64,000 bases of DNA from Roseomonas sp. (lineage in GTDB: Bacteria; Pseudomonadota; Alphaproteobacteria; Acetobacterales; Acetobacteraceae). The number at the start of each line of letters is the position of its first letter. The stretch's first letter is position 1. The stretch covers positions 248,001 to 312,000 of the forward strand of contig JAPSLO010000007.1 in the NCBI GenBank assembly GCA_031180725.1, written 5' to 3'. The notes under the pieces are model-generated. The model did no database searches. It worked only from the letters and a program-made list of their open reading frames with translations, and had not been told where the DNA came from. The translations under genes and the position numbers were made by a program. Positions 26,465 to 35,266 of this stretch are shown here, piece by piece.

Positions 26465-27472
26465 ATGACCATCACCCGACGCCAAGCTCTGGCCGCAGCC
26501 GGTGCGGCCGCCGTTCTGCCGCTGGTTGCGCGGCCCGCGCACGCCGCGACGCTGCGCTACGCCCATGTCGGTGCACCAGGCGACGTGCAGACGCGCTTCG
26601 CCGACGAGGTCGCCGCCCTGACCCGCCAGAAGAGCAATGGCCGGACCGAAATCCGCGTCTTTGGCAACAGCCAGCTTGGCGGCGTGTCGGAGATGGTGGA
26701 CGGCGTGCAGTCTGGCGCCATCCAGATGGCGCATCATGATTACGCCTCGCTGGTGAAATATGTCCCCGAGCTCGGCGTCTTCAACGCACCTTATGTCTAT
26801 CGCGACGGCCGCCATGCACTGGCCGCCACCGATCCCGAACGCTCGCCGGTGCTGCAGGAGCTGAACGAACGGCTGGTGCGCACGGCCGGCATCCGCATCA
26901 TCGGCCGGATGTACCGCGGGCCGCGCCACATAACCTCGCGCTTCCCGGTGCGCCGGCCGGAGGACCTGCGTAACCGCCCCTTCCGCGCCGTACCGCTCGA
27001 CCTCTGGGTCTCCATGGTGCGCGGCTTCGGCGCGGTGCCCACCCCGGTCGAGGTGTCGGAGCTGCCCACGGCGCTAATGACCGGTGTGGTAGTAGGGCAG
27101 GAGAACCCGCTCACCATGATCAACGCCAACAAGCTGTTCGAGGTGCAGTCGCATGTCTCGCTGACCGGGCACATGCTGTCGGTGCTCTGTGTCTTCGCCA
27201 ATGACCGCGCCTGGGGCCGCCTGCCTGCGGAGGAGCGCCAGGCGGTCTCCGCGGCGCTGACCGAGAAGGCTGCTGAATCGCTCACCTGGGCCGAGGCAGC
27301 CGATGCCGAGCTGGTCGAGGAGCTGAAGCGCCGCGGCATGACCGTGATCACTGCCGCTGAGGGTCTGGATAGTGAGGCATTTCGCAGCGCCGTGCAGGCA
27401 CAGATCCGTCGCGACTACCCGAGTTGGGGACCGCTGATGGAGCGGATCGCCGCGGTGCAGGCCAGCTCCTAG
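26465..27472 (+). CDS. TRAP transporter periplasmic receptor (DctP family), second system
   Basis: This 335-residue receptor has a signal peptide (MTITRRQALAAAGAAAVLP; cleavage near AHAAT), then DctP features: LRYAHVGAPGDVQTRFADEV, IRVFGNSQLGGVSEMVDGV, the substrate-arginine region EDLRNRPFRAVPL and TGVVVGQENPLTMI. The ATG at 26465 is set by a strong GAGGAGGGGAGGA site; the frame extends upstream without sense. It is followed by DctQ two bases after its stop and then DctM. Confidence 0.93.
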   Translation: MTITRRQALAAAGAAAVLPLVARPAHAATLRYAHVGAPGDVQTRFADEVAALTRQKSNGRTEIRVFGNSQLGGVSEMVDGVQSGAIQMAHHDYASLVKYVPELGVFNAPYVYRDGRHALAATDPERSPVLQELNERLVRTAGIRIIGRMYRGPRHITSRFPVRRPEDLRNRPFRAVPLDLWVSMVRGFGAVPTPVEVSELPTALMTGVVVGQENPLTMINANKLFEVQSHVSLTGHMLSVLCVFANDRAWGRLPAEERQAVSAALTEKAAESLTWAEAADAELVEELKRRGMTVITAAEGLDSEAFRSAVQAQIRRDYPSWGPLMERIAAVQASS

Positions 27473-27473
27473 C

Positions 27474-27950
27474 ATGTCCTTCCTCGCCCGCCTCTTCACC
27501 GGTGTGACCAGCGCAATCTCGGTCGCACTCACCCTAGGGCTGCTGGCGGTGCTGACCGCCCAGGTCGTGCTGCGCGACATCTTCCTCTCGCCAATCGTGG
27601 GCCTGGAGGAGGTGACGCGCATGCTGATGATCCTGATGGTCTGGATCGCCTATCCCCTGGTGGTCGCGACGGGCGAGAACATCGTGATGGGGGAGCTGAA
27701 GGCGGCCATGCCCGCCAGACTCCGGCGCGGCCTGGACATCTCGATCGGGCTGGCCTGCACGGCCGCCGCGCTGGCAATGGTCTGGGCCACATGGGAAGCG
27801 CTGGCGGCCAACCCGCGCAACATGACGCCCACCCTCCGCATCCCGTTCTGGATCTACCTCGCCGCCGCGGCCTTCGGCTTCGGCGGCGGCGCCTTCCTGC
27901 ACCTGCGCCGCCTGCGGCAGGGTCAGGACAGCGGCACGCCCATCCTCTGA
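27474..27950 (+). CDS. TRAP transporter small membrane subunit (DctQ family), second system
   Basis: This 158-residue protein has four predicted helices and a LRDIFLSPIVGLEEVTRMLM motif typical of DctQ. The ATG at 27474 is one base past the DctP stop. It precedes DctM by 18 bases. Confidence 0.9.
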   Translation: MSFLARLFTGVTSAISVALTLGLLAVLTAQVVLRDIFLSPIVGLEEVTRMLMILMVWIAYPLVVATGENIVMGELKAAMPARLRRGLDISIGLACTAAALAMVWATWEALAANPRNMTPTLRIPFWIYLAAAAFGFGGGAFLHLRRLRQGQDSGTPIL

Positions 27951-27968
27951 TCGTAAGGACGACATCGC

Positions 27969-29243
27969 TTGGGCATCGCGGTCATCCTCGCCTTCGCGGT
28001 CCTCTTCACTTGGGGCGTACCGGTCGTCTACGCGGTGCTCATCCCGAGCATCGCCTACGTGCTGCTAGAGGATCTTCCGGTCACGCTGCTGGCCAGCCGT
28101 GTCGTCTATGCGCTGGACAGCTTCCCGCTGGTCGCCGTGCCGCTCTTCATCTTCGTCGGCCACCTGATGAACCTGGCCGGCATCACGGACCGCATCTTCC
28201 ACTTCGCCAGCGTGATCGCCAGCCGCCTGCATGGCGGCCTCGCTCAGGTGAACATCGTGGCCAGCCTGATCTTCTCCGGCATCTCGGGCGCCGCACTGGC
28301 GGATGTGGCCGGGCTCGGCCGGGTCGAAATCAAGGCGATGCGCGAAAGGGGGTTCGATGTGCCCTTCTCGGCTGCGGTCACCGCCTCATCCTCCCTGGTC
28401 GGGCCAATCTTTCCGCCCTCCATCCCGCTGATCGTCTACGGCTCCGTCACCTCCGTCTCGATCATTCAGCTCCTGCTCGCGGGCATCCTGCCGGGCATCC
28501 TATGCACCGTGGCCCTGATGATCGCCGCCGCCATCGTGGCCTGGCAGCGGCGCTACCCCCGGGCGGATCGCTGGCCGACGCTGCGCGAGGTGAACGGCGC
28601 GCTCTGGCCCGCCATGCCCGCGCTGATCGCGCCCGTCCTGCTGGTCGCGGGCATGCTGGTCGGCATCTTCACGCCGACCGAGGCTGCCGCCATCGCGGCC
28701 ATCTATGTTCTGTTCATCGGCTTCTTCGTCTATCGTGAGATGACGGTCGCCCATGTTCTGGAATCGGCGCTGCTGACGGCGCGCAACACCTCTTCCATTC
28801 TGGTCATCGTCGCGGCGGCGGCAATGTTCGGCTGGATTCTGGCGATCGAGGAGATCCCTCAGGCCTTCGGCGCGGCGATCGCCGGCCTGTCGGACGACAG
28901 GCTTGTACTGCTGCTGCTGGTGAACGTGATCTTCTTCATCGCCGGCATGTTCCTGGACAGTACCACGGCGACCCTGCTGGTCGTGCCGATCATCGCCCCA
29001 CCGGTGGTCGCGGCCGGGGTGGACCCGGTGCATCTGGGCCTGATTGTCGTGTTCAACCTAATGATCGGGCTGCTCACGCCGCCCATGGGGCTGGCGCTTT
29101 TTCTGATCTGCGACATCGCGCAGATCAGCATGCGCGAGCTGCTGCGCGCGCTGATTCCCTTCTACTTCCCACTGATTTCCACGCTGGCCATCATAACCTT
29201 CTGGGAATGGTTCGTGCTGGCGATTCCGAACCTGATCCGGTGA
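27969..29243 (+). CDS. TRAP transporter large membrane subunit (DctM family), second system
   Basis: This 424-residue permease has the DctM signatures GGLAQVNIVASLIFSGISGA, SSLVGPIFPPSIPLIVYGSV and LMIGLLTPPMGLALFLICDI. The start is TTG at 27969 with TAAGGAC upstream, an uncommon start codon that may lower translation. The RpiB gene follows after 17 bases, so a DctPQM-RpiB-dehydrogenase-amidohydrolase operon is likely. Confidence 0.93.
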   Translation: MGIAVILAFAVLFTWGVPVVYAVLIPSIAYVLLEDLPVTLLASRVVYALDSFPLVAVPLFIFVGHLMNLAGITDRIFHFASVIASRLHGGLAQVNIVASLIFSGISGAALADVAGLGRVEIKAMRERGFDVPFSAAVTASSSLVGPIFPPSIPLIVYGSVTSVSIIQLLLAGILPGILCTVALMIAAAIVAWQRRYPRADRWPTLREVNGALWPAMPALIAPVLLVAGMLVGIFTPTEAAAIAAIYVLFIGFFVYREMTVAHVLESALLTARNTSSILVIVAAAAMFGWILAIEEIPQAFGAAIAGLSDDRLVLLLLVNVIFFIAGMFLDSTTATLLVVPIIAPPVVAAGVDPVHLGLIVVFNLMIGLLTPPMGLALFLICDIAQISMRELLRALIPFYFPLISTLAIITFWEWFVLAIPNLIR

Positions 29244-29260
29244 AGCAAGGATACCGCCCG

Positions 29261-29710
29261 ATGCGCATTGCCCTTGGCTGCGACCACGCAGGATTCCCGA
29301 TGAAGGCCCAGGTGCTGGAGGTAATCCGCAGCCTCGGCCACGAGGTGGAGGATCTCGGCACCCACTCGCCGGATCCCGTGGACTTCCCCGACATCGCCCG
29401 CGCAGTCTGCGACCGTGTTGCGGCAGGCAAGGCGGAGCGAGGCATGCTCGTCTGCGGCACGGGTGTCGGCGCCTCCATCGCCGCCAACAAGCGGCGTGGC
29501 ATTCGCGCCGCGGTCTGCCACGACGTGCATTCGGCACACCAGTCGGTCGAGCATGATGACGTTAACGTGATGTGCATCGGCGCGCAGATCGTCGGCCCGT
29601 GGCTCGCGCGAGACCTGGTGAAAGCCTTCATCGAGGCGCGCTTCGACGCGACCGAGGACCATCGCCGCCGTGTCGCCAAGCTCGCCGAGTTCGAGCGCGA
29701 AGCGTCGTGA
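29261..29710 (+). CDS. RpiB/LacAB-family sugar-phosphate isomerase
   Basis: This 149-residue enzyme has the RpiB motifs MRIALGCDHAGFPMK at the N-terminus and GMLVCGTGVGASIAANK with the catalytic cysteine; a phosphate-binding helix precedes ARDLVKAFIEARF. RpiB interconverts ribose-5-phosphate and ribulose-5-phosphate; relatives isomerise allose-6-, galactose-6- or erythrose-4-phosphate. In a sugar-acid cluster it may serve an isomerisation step rather than the pentose pathway. The ATG at 29261 follows DctM by 17 bases. Confidence 0.88.
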   Translation: MRIALGCDHAGFPMKAQVLEVIRSLGHEVEDLGTHSPDPVDFPDIARAVCDRVAAGKAERGMLVCGTGVGASIAANKRRGIRAAVCHDVHSAHQSVEHDDVNVMCIGAQIVGPWLARDLVKAFIEARFDATEDHRRRVAKLAEFEREAS

Positions 29711-29729
29711 CACGCGGGGCCGGAACGCC

Positions 29730-30611
29730 ATGACACGGGTTGGCTTCATCGGCATCGGCATCATGGGCGAGGCGATGGTCCGTCGCCTGCTCGAACGCGG
29801 GCGCGGGCCGGTCACCGTGTGGAACCTGGAGCCGGAGCGGCTGGACACCGTGGTGCCGTTCGGTGCCGTCGCCGCGCCGAGCCCCGCCGCTGTCGCCGCG
29901 GCAAGCGATGTCGTCATGCTCTGCGTCCTCCACACCGAGGCGGTGCGAAGCGTCGTCTTTGCCGCCGATGGCGTGGCCTCCGCGCCAGGGCTCGCCGGGC
30001 GTCTGCTCATCGACCTTTCCACCGCCGATCCCGCCGCGACGCGTGAAATGGCCGCACAGCTGCGGCGAGAGGCGGGCATGGGCTGGGTGGATGCGCCCTG
30101 CTCGGGCGGTCCGCACGCCGCGCGCGCTGGCACGCTTACCGTCATGGCCGGCGGCGAGGAAGCCGAGGTGGCGCGCGCGGGCGAGGTGCTGCGCGACCTC
30201 GCCGTCAACATCACCCGCATGGGGCCGGTGGGCGCCGGCCAGACGACCAAGATCATTAACCAGGCGATCGTCGGCACGGGCTTCGTGCTAATGGCAGAGG
30301 CGCTCGCGCTGGCTGAGACGGCGGGAATTGACGCCGCTGCCTTGCCAGCATGCCTGAAGGGTGGCTTCGCCGACAGCGAGTTGCTGCGCCGTATCTACAC
30401 CCAGATGCTGCAGCGCCATTTCGACCCACCGGCGAGCTATGCGCGCCAGCTGTTGAAGGACATGAAGGCCGTGAAGGCCTTTGCACATGAGTTCGGCGCC
30501 GATCTCCCGCTGGTGGAGACGGCCGCCCGGCGCTTCGCCGAGTTCGTCGCCCAGGGGAACGAGATGGCCGACAGCGCGGCCATCCTGCGCCTCTACCGCC
30601 CCGACCCGTGA
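29730..30611 (+). CDS. NAD(P)-dependent 3-hydroxyisobutyrate dehydrogenase-family oxidoreductase (GarR/LtnD/MmsB type)
   Basis: This 293-residue protein has the Rossmann GFIGIGIMGEAM, the substrate motif DAPCSGGPHAARAGTLTVM, and catalytic lysine in GQTTKIINQAI. The family covers 3-hydroxyisobutyrate, tartronate semialdehyde, and L-threonate dehydrogenases; context with TRAP genes and RpiB suits a small hydroxy-acid such as L-threonate. It sits 19 bases downstream of the RpiB gene and its stop overlaps the next start (GTGA). Confidence 0.9.
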   Translation: MTRVGFIGIGIMGEAMVRRLLERGRGPVTVWNLEPERLDTVVPFGAVAAPSPAAVAAASDVVMLCVLHTEAVRSVVFAADGVASAPGLAGRLLIDLSTADPAATREMAAQLRREAGMGWVDAPCSGGPHAARAGTLTVMAGGEEAEVARAGEVLRDLAVNITRMGPVGAGQTTKIINQAIVGTGFVLMAEALALAETAGIDAAALPACLKGGFADSELLRRIYTQMLQRHFDPPASYARQLLKDMKAVKAFAHEFGADLPLVETAARRFAEFVAQGNEMADSAAILRLYRPDP

Positions 30612-31591
30612 GCCCGGCCATGCCTCCTTCGCGCGCAGGTTACCTCGCCAGTGGGCAGGATGCCGATCTGCCGGTGGTAGACGCGCACCACCACATCTGG
30701 GATCTCCGGGCCAACCATCATCCCTGGCTCGCGGAGGAGCCGCCGCCGCCCTTTCGCTACGGCGACAGTCGACCGCTCCGGCGCAACTACTTGCCGGCCG
30801 ACTACCGGCGCGATGCGGCCGGCCAGAACATCGTCGCGACGGTCTACATGGAGGCCGAGCACGACCCCGCCGACCCGCTGCGCGAGACGCGCTGGGTGCA
30901 TGACGTGGCGGCCCGGGAAGGGCTGCCCCAGGCCATGGCCGGCGCGGCCTTCCTCGACCGCGAGGATGCCGCGGAGATCATCCGGGCACAGGCCGCCTTC
31001 CCGCTGGTGCGGAGCTTGCGCCACAAGCCCCGCGGCGTCACAAGCGCAGAGGCGTACGAGCCCGACCACCGCATGCCGGGTTCGATGCGCTGCCTGCGCT
31101 GGCGTGCCGGCTACCGGCACCTCGCTGACAGTGAGCTCTTCTTTGAGTTGCAGACGCCCTGGTGGCATCTGGGCGACGCGCTGGAACTGGCGCGGGACTT
31201 CCCGGGCACACTCATCGTGCTGAACCATCTCGGCCTGCCCGCGGACCGCAGCGCGGCGGGGCTCGCCGCCTGGCGGGAAGCCATGGCGCGCCTTGCCGAG
31301 GCGCCGAACGTCCTCGTGAAGCTCTCGGGCATCTGCGTGCCCGGCCAGCGCTGGACGCCGGAGCTGAACGGCTGGGTCGTGCTGGAGGCGGTGCGGCTGT
31401 TCGGCGCGTCGCGCTGCATGTGGGCCAGCAACTACCCGGTTGACGGGCTCGTGGCCGGCTTCGCCGAGATCCTGTCGGGAATGCGCGCCATCACAGCCGG
31501 GCTGCCGCGCACGGACCGCCTGGCACTGTTCCACGACACGGCAGCGCGGACCTATCGCATTCCGGCAGCCGAGGCCGTCCCCGTGGGTTGA
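30608..31591 (+). CDS. Amidohydrolase-superfamily TIM-barrel hydrolase/lactonase (amidohydrolase 2)
   Basis: This 327-residue protein has the metal-binding DAHHHIWDL near the N-terminus, SLRHKPRGVTS and WASNYPVDGLV near the C-terminus, as in the amidohydrolase 2 subgroup that includes L-rhamnono- and L-fucono-lactonases and 2-pyrone-4,6-dicarboxylate lactonase. The GTG start at 30608 overlaps the dehydrogenase stop by 4 bases, which ties it to the hydroxy-acid pathway. Lactone opening of a sugar acid is the best inference. Convergent with the SDR gene, 10 bases away. Confidence 0.85.
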   Translation: MSPAMPPSRAGYLASGQDADLPVVDAHHHIWDLRANHHPWLAEEPPPPFRYGDSRPLRRNYLPADYRRDAAGQNIVATVYMEAEHDPADPLRETRWVHDVAAREGLPQAMAGAAFLDREDAAEIIRAQAAFPLVRSLRHKPRGVTSAEAYEPDHRMPGSMRCLRWRAGYRHLADSELFFELQTPWWHLGDALELARDFPGTLIVLNHLGLPADRSAAGLAAWREAMARLAEAPNVLVKLSGICVPGQRWTPELNGWVVLEAVRLFGASRCMWASNYPVDGLVAGFAEILSGMRAITAGLPRTDRLALFHDTAARTYRIPAAEAVPVG

Positions 31592-31601
31592 TCATCCGAC
31601 A

Positions 31602-32369
31602 TCAGAGCACTTTCTGCCCGCCATCCACCATGAAGGTCGCCCCGGTCACATAGGATGCCTCGTCCGAGGCGAGCCAGAGGATCGGGAAGGCAATCTCCCG
31701 CGGGTCCGCCCAGCGCTGCAGGAGGCAATTGTCCACGCGCTCGGCCGCGAGATCCTCGCGCCCGCGGCCAAGCCGGCGGACGTGGAAAGGGGTGAGAGTC
31801 AGGCCCGGGCAGACGGCGTTCACCCGGATGCCATGAGCGGCCTCCTCAAAGGCGAGCGTACGGGTCAGCGACAGGATCGCGGCCTTCGTCGCGTCGTACT
31901 GTCCCAGGCCGGGGCGCGGGTTCACCGCGTGGGTCGAAGCAATGTTGACAATGCTGCCGCGGCCCGAGGCACGAAGGTCCGGCAGCGCGGCGCGCGTTAA
32001 CTGGGCGTGGCTCAGGAGGTTAACCGCGAGGATCTCGTGCCAGGTCTCCGTTTTGGCCTCGGCCAGCGGCTCATAGGCGCGGATGCCGGCATTGTTCACA
32101 AGGACTTCGACTGGCCCGAAGACACGGCGGGTCTCCGCGATGATCCGCGCCGCAGCGTCTTCCCCAGCGGTGTCCAGGACGAGATCCAACAAGGCTGCGC
32201 CCGGCACGGTCGCGCGGATCTCCGCGGCGACTGCCTGCATCGCCGCAGCATCGCGGTCCGCCAGGACGACGCGAGCCCCCTCCTCGCAGAAAAGCCGTCC
32301 GGTGGCCGCACCTATCCCGCCGGCCCCGCCGGTTATGACCGCAACCCTGCCATCCAGCCGCTTGCCCAT
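31602..32369 (-). CDS. Short-chain dehydrogenase/reductase (SDR)
   Basis: This 255-residue classical SDR has the cofactor motif TGGAGGIGAATG, NNAG, the active serine in IVNIAST and the Tyr-Lys pair in YDATKAAILSL. The presence of Asp after strand two (VVLADRD) suggests NAD rather than NADP. The ATG at 32369 is the last in a TRAP operon: DctP, DctM, DctQ, SDR, in the minus direction with 44 bases separating DctQ and SDR. It probably oxidises an alcohol group of the TRAP cargo. Confidence 0.9.
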   Translation of the reverse strand: MGKRLDGRVAVITGGAGGIGAATGRLFCEEGARVVLADRDAAAMQAVAAEIRATVPGAALLDLVLDTAGEDAAARIIAETRRVFGPVEVLVNNAGIRAYEPLAEAKTETWHEILAVNLLSHAQLTRAALPDLRASGRGSIVNIASTHAVNPRPGLGQYDATKAAILSLTRTLAFEEAAHGIRVNAVCPGLTLTPFHVRRLGRGREDLAAERVDNCLLQRWADPREIAFPILWLASDEASYVTGATFMVDGGQKVL

Positions 32370-32413
32370 TCGCGAGACTCCTTCACCCTGTTTCGCTAGG
32401 CGCTCGGCCTGCC

Positions 32414-32923
32414 TCAGGCAAGCAGCGAGTCGCCCGCCCCCAGCGCCTGGCGCTCGCCGCGCAGCACGCGCCAGATCCCTGCGATGCTGTAGAGGGTCAT
32501 CGGTACGCCCGCGACCGGCAGCGCCGCATACCACCAGGCCCGGTCCACTCCGAGGAACGGTGCCGTCTCGGCTGAATCGACCAGGAAGACCGTGCCCCAC
32601 CATACGAGGATCAGAGCGACGGCCAGCATGATGACCTGCTGAGCGAGGCCGAGAAGGCGCCGCGCCGTGGCCGGCAGGGCGGCTTCCAGGGAGGCGACGC
32701 GGTAGAGTGCGCCCTCTCGCCACAGCGCGACCGCACCGAGCATCGTCAGCCAGACCACCAGCAGTTCCACGATCTCGTCATAGCCCGAGACGGCTACGGC
32801 CGGCACGCTGCGCCCGACAACGCCGAGCAGGAGCAGGAAAAAGAGCCCGAGCATGGCAGCGATCACGCCGAAGCGGCAGACGAGCGCTACCGCGCGGTCG
32901 GGGATGTGCAGCAGCGCCCTCAT
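32414..32923 (-). CDS. TRAP transporter small membrane subunit (DctQ family), third system
   Basis: This 169-residue protein has four helices and the DctQ motif VSGYDEIVELLVVWLTMLGA. The ATG at 32923 overlaps the DctM stop (ATGA). The order here is DctP, DctM, DctQ rather than the P-Q-M of the other two systems, so this TRAP set has a distinct history. Confidence 0.88.
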   Translation of the reverse strand: MRALLHIPDRAVALVCRFGVIAAMLGLFFLLLLGVVGRSVPAVAVSGYDEIVELLVVWLTMLGAVALWREGALYRVASLEAALPATARRLLGLAQQVIMLAVALILVWWGTVFLVDSAETAPFLGVDRAWWYAALPVAGVPMTLYSIAGIWRVLRGERQALGAGDSLLA

Positions 32924-34218
32924 CGCACCAGCCCGAAGCCAAGGCTGTGCGGTAGCCAGAGCGAGACCGCCGGTACATAGGTGACCACCATCAGCACGCC
33001 GGCCAGTGCCAGGACATAGGGCCACATCTCGGCCACGATCTCGCCGATCGGCACCTTCCCTACCTCGGAGACGACATAGAGGCACATGCCGACGGGGGGT
33101 GTGACCAGGCCGATCATGATGTTCAGCACGATCACGACGCCGAAATGCACGGGGTCCACCCCGATCTGGGTCATGATCGGCAGCAGCACCGGGAAGGCGA
33201 TAATCAGGATTGCGATGCCCTCGATGAACATGCCGAGCACGAGCAGGACAATGTTCACGATCAGCAAGATAACCCATGGCTCGCTCGACAGGCCGAACAG
33301 CGTGGCGATCACCGCGTTCGGGATCTCCTGCTGGATAAGCACCCAGCCAAACGGCGCTGCGGCGGCAATGATGAACATGACCTGCGCAGTCTGGCGGCCT
33401 GATTGCCACAGGATCTCGGGCAGCTCCGCCATGCGAAGCTCGCCGTAGAGGAAGCGGCCGAGCAGGAAGGCATAGCCCGCCGCGACCACGGCAGCCTCGG
33501 TCGGCGTGACAATCCCGCCGAAGATGCCGCCCAACACCAAGGGCGGCATGGCCAGCGCAGGCAATGCGGCGCGCAGGATGCGCCAGGATTCCGGCAGGGG
33601 CGGCCTCGCCTCGGCCACCGGCAGGTTCCGCCGGCGTGCCACGACCGCGATGATCGCCATGAGCGCGAGCCCCATCAGAACGCCCGGCACCAAGCCGGCA
33701 AGGAAGAGCGCGCCGACGGAGACATTCGCGAGGCTGCCGTAGATGACGAAGGGAATGGAAGGCGGGATGATCGGCCCGATGGTGGAGGACACGGCCGTGA
33801 TCGTCGCCGCGAAGCGCGCGCTGTAGCCGGCCTTTGTCATGGCGCGAATTTCGACGACGCCAAGGCCCGCCGCATCCGCGACGGCTGAGCCCGACATGCC
33901 GGCGAAGAGCATGGATGCCAGCACATTCACATGGCCCAGCCCGCCCCGGATCCGTCCCACCATGAGATGCGCGACAGCGAAGATCCGCTCCGTCATGCCG
34001 CCGGTGTTCATCAAGTTTCCGGCGAGTATGAAGAAGGGCACGGCGAGCAGCGGGAAGGAAGTTGTCGCCGCGTACATACGCTGGATGAGGATCACCAGCA
34101 GATCCGGGCCCGTGGTGATCCACATCAGCCCCGCCGCCACGGCGCCAAGCACCACGGCGATGGGAACGCCGTACAGGATCAGCCCACAGACGGCAAGGAG
34201 CACGCCGCCGATCAGCAC
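32920..34218 (-). CDS. TRAP transporter large membrane subunit (DctM family), third system
   Basis: This 432-residue permease shows GGLGHVNVLASMLFAGMSGSAV, SSTIGPIIPPSIPFVIYGSL, and NIMIGLVTPPVGMCLYVVSEV. Start ATG at 34218, 34 bases after the receptor stop. It forms a translationally coupled pair with the DctQ gene. Confidence 0.94.
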   Translation of the reverse strand: MLIGGVLLAVCGLILYGVPIAVVLGAVAAGLMWITTGPDLLVILIQRMYAATTSFPLLAVPFFILAGNLMNTGGMTERIFAVAHLMVGRIRGGLGHVNVLASMLFAGMSGSAVADAAGLGVVEIRAMTKAGYSARFAATITAVSSTIGPIIPPSIPFVIYGSLANVSVGALFLAGLVPGVLMGLALMAIIAVVARRRNLPVAEARPPLPESWRILRAALPALAMPPLVLGGIFGGIVTPTEAAVVAAGYAFLLGRFLYGELRMAELPEILWQSGRQTAQVMFIIAAAAPFGWVLIQQEIPNAVIATLFGLSSEPWVILLIVNIVLLVLGMFIEGIAILIIAFPVLLPIMTQIGVDPVHFGVVIVLNIMIGLVTPPVGMCLYVVSEVGKVPIGEIVAEMWPYVLALAGVLMVVTYVPAVSLWLPHSLGFGLVR

Positions 34219-34252
34219 GAAGCTACCCCCTGGCGTGCCTGCGGCCGGCCGC

Positions 34253-35266
34253 TCACGCCGGGCGACGGGCGGCGTTCACCAGTCCTTCCCAACTGCTCCA
34301 CACCTGCTCGCCCAGTGCGCGCCGCAGTTGATCGTACGCGGGGCCCATGCGCTCGCGGAAGGGGCCGACCTCGGGTCGCGTCACCTGCACCCCGGCGCGC
34401 TGCATCTGGGCGATGTAATCTTCCTCCTGCGTGCGCACCGCCGTACGCGCCGCTGCGCCCGCGCGCGCCGCTTCCTCCGTCACAACCGCCTGCTGGTCAG
34501 CATTCATGCGTCCCCAGGCCCGCGGGTTCGCGAGAAGCACAATCGGCGCATAGATGTGCCGCGTCAGGGCGAGGTGACTCTGAACCTCGAAGAACTTGGC
34601 AGCGAAGACCGTGGCAACTGGGTTGTCCTGGCCATCCACGGTGCGGTTCGACAGCGCCAGGTAGACCTCCTGGAAGGCAATGGTCTGAATGCTCGCGCCC
34701 AGTGCCTCGAAGGCGGCACGGATCGCAAGCTCGGGCGGCACGCGCACGCGCAGGCCTTGGATGTCGGCCGGCGTGTTCACCGGCCGGCGGCTGTTGGTGA
34801 AGGCGCGGAAGCCCCATTCGAAATTGGCGATCCACTGGAAGCCTGACGAGCGGAACTGCTGCGCGAGCCAGTCGCGCGCCGTGCTGTCCAATGTGCGATG
34901 CGCATGCTCCCAGTTGTCGAACTGGTAGGGGATGTTGATCACGCCGATGGTGCGCGAGATCGGCTCGAGATTGGCGGGGTTGGCGAGGATCAGGTCGATC
35001 GCGCCAAGCCGGGTCTGCTGCGCCGTCTCGACCGGGGAGCCCAGGGCGTTATTGGGGAAGATGCGGATGCGCACCTCACCGCGCGTCCGCTCCTCGATGC
35101 GCCGCGCCATGCCCTCGGCCTCGAGGTGGACGGGATGGGTCACATCGGCCGGGTGAGTGAGGCGATACTCCACGGCCGCACCGGCGCTGCGCACCATCCC
35201 GACCAGGGGCAAAGAGGCGCTCGCCAGGACCAGGGACCGCCGAGACCACCGGATGTGCGTTGTCAT
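34253..35266 (-). CDS. TRAP transporter periplasmic receptor (DctP family), third system
   Basis: This 337-residue receptor has a twin-arginine-like signal (RWSRRSLVLASASLPLVG) and DctP landmarks: YRLTHPADVTHPVHLEAEGM, IRIFPNNALGSPVETAQQ, ADIQGLRVRVPPELA and RTVDGQDNPVATVF. The ATG at 35266 is chosen because the signal peptide begins there; the frame runs on to 35380 without coding character. It is the first gene of the minus-strand TRAP-SDR operon, next to the gene-poor scar. Confidence 0.92.
   Translation of the reverse strand: MTTHIRWSRRSLVLASASLPLVGMVRSAGAAVEYRLTHPADVTHPVHLEAEGMARRIEERTRGEVRIRIFPNNALGSPVETAQQTRLGAIDLILANPANLEPISRTIGVINIPYQFDNWEHAHRTLDSTARDWLAQQFRSSGFQWIANFEWGFRAFTNSRRPVNTPADIQGLRVRVPPELAIRAAFEALGASIQTIAFQEVYLALSNRTVDGQDNPVATVFAAKFFEVQSHLALTRHIYAPIVLLANPRAWGRMNADQQAVVTEEAARAGAAARTAVRTQEEDYIAQMQRAGVQVTRPEVGPFRERMGPAYDQLRRALGEQVWSSWEGLVNAARRPA

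Noticed and set aside
32414-34123. 569-residue minus-strand frame covering DctQ and most of DctM
   Set aside because: Only the last 169 residues (from ATG 32923) are DctQ; the rest is DctM read in a wrong frame, not a fused transporter.
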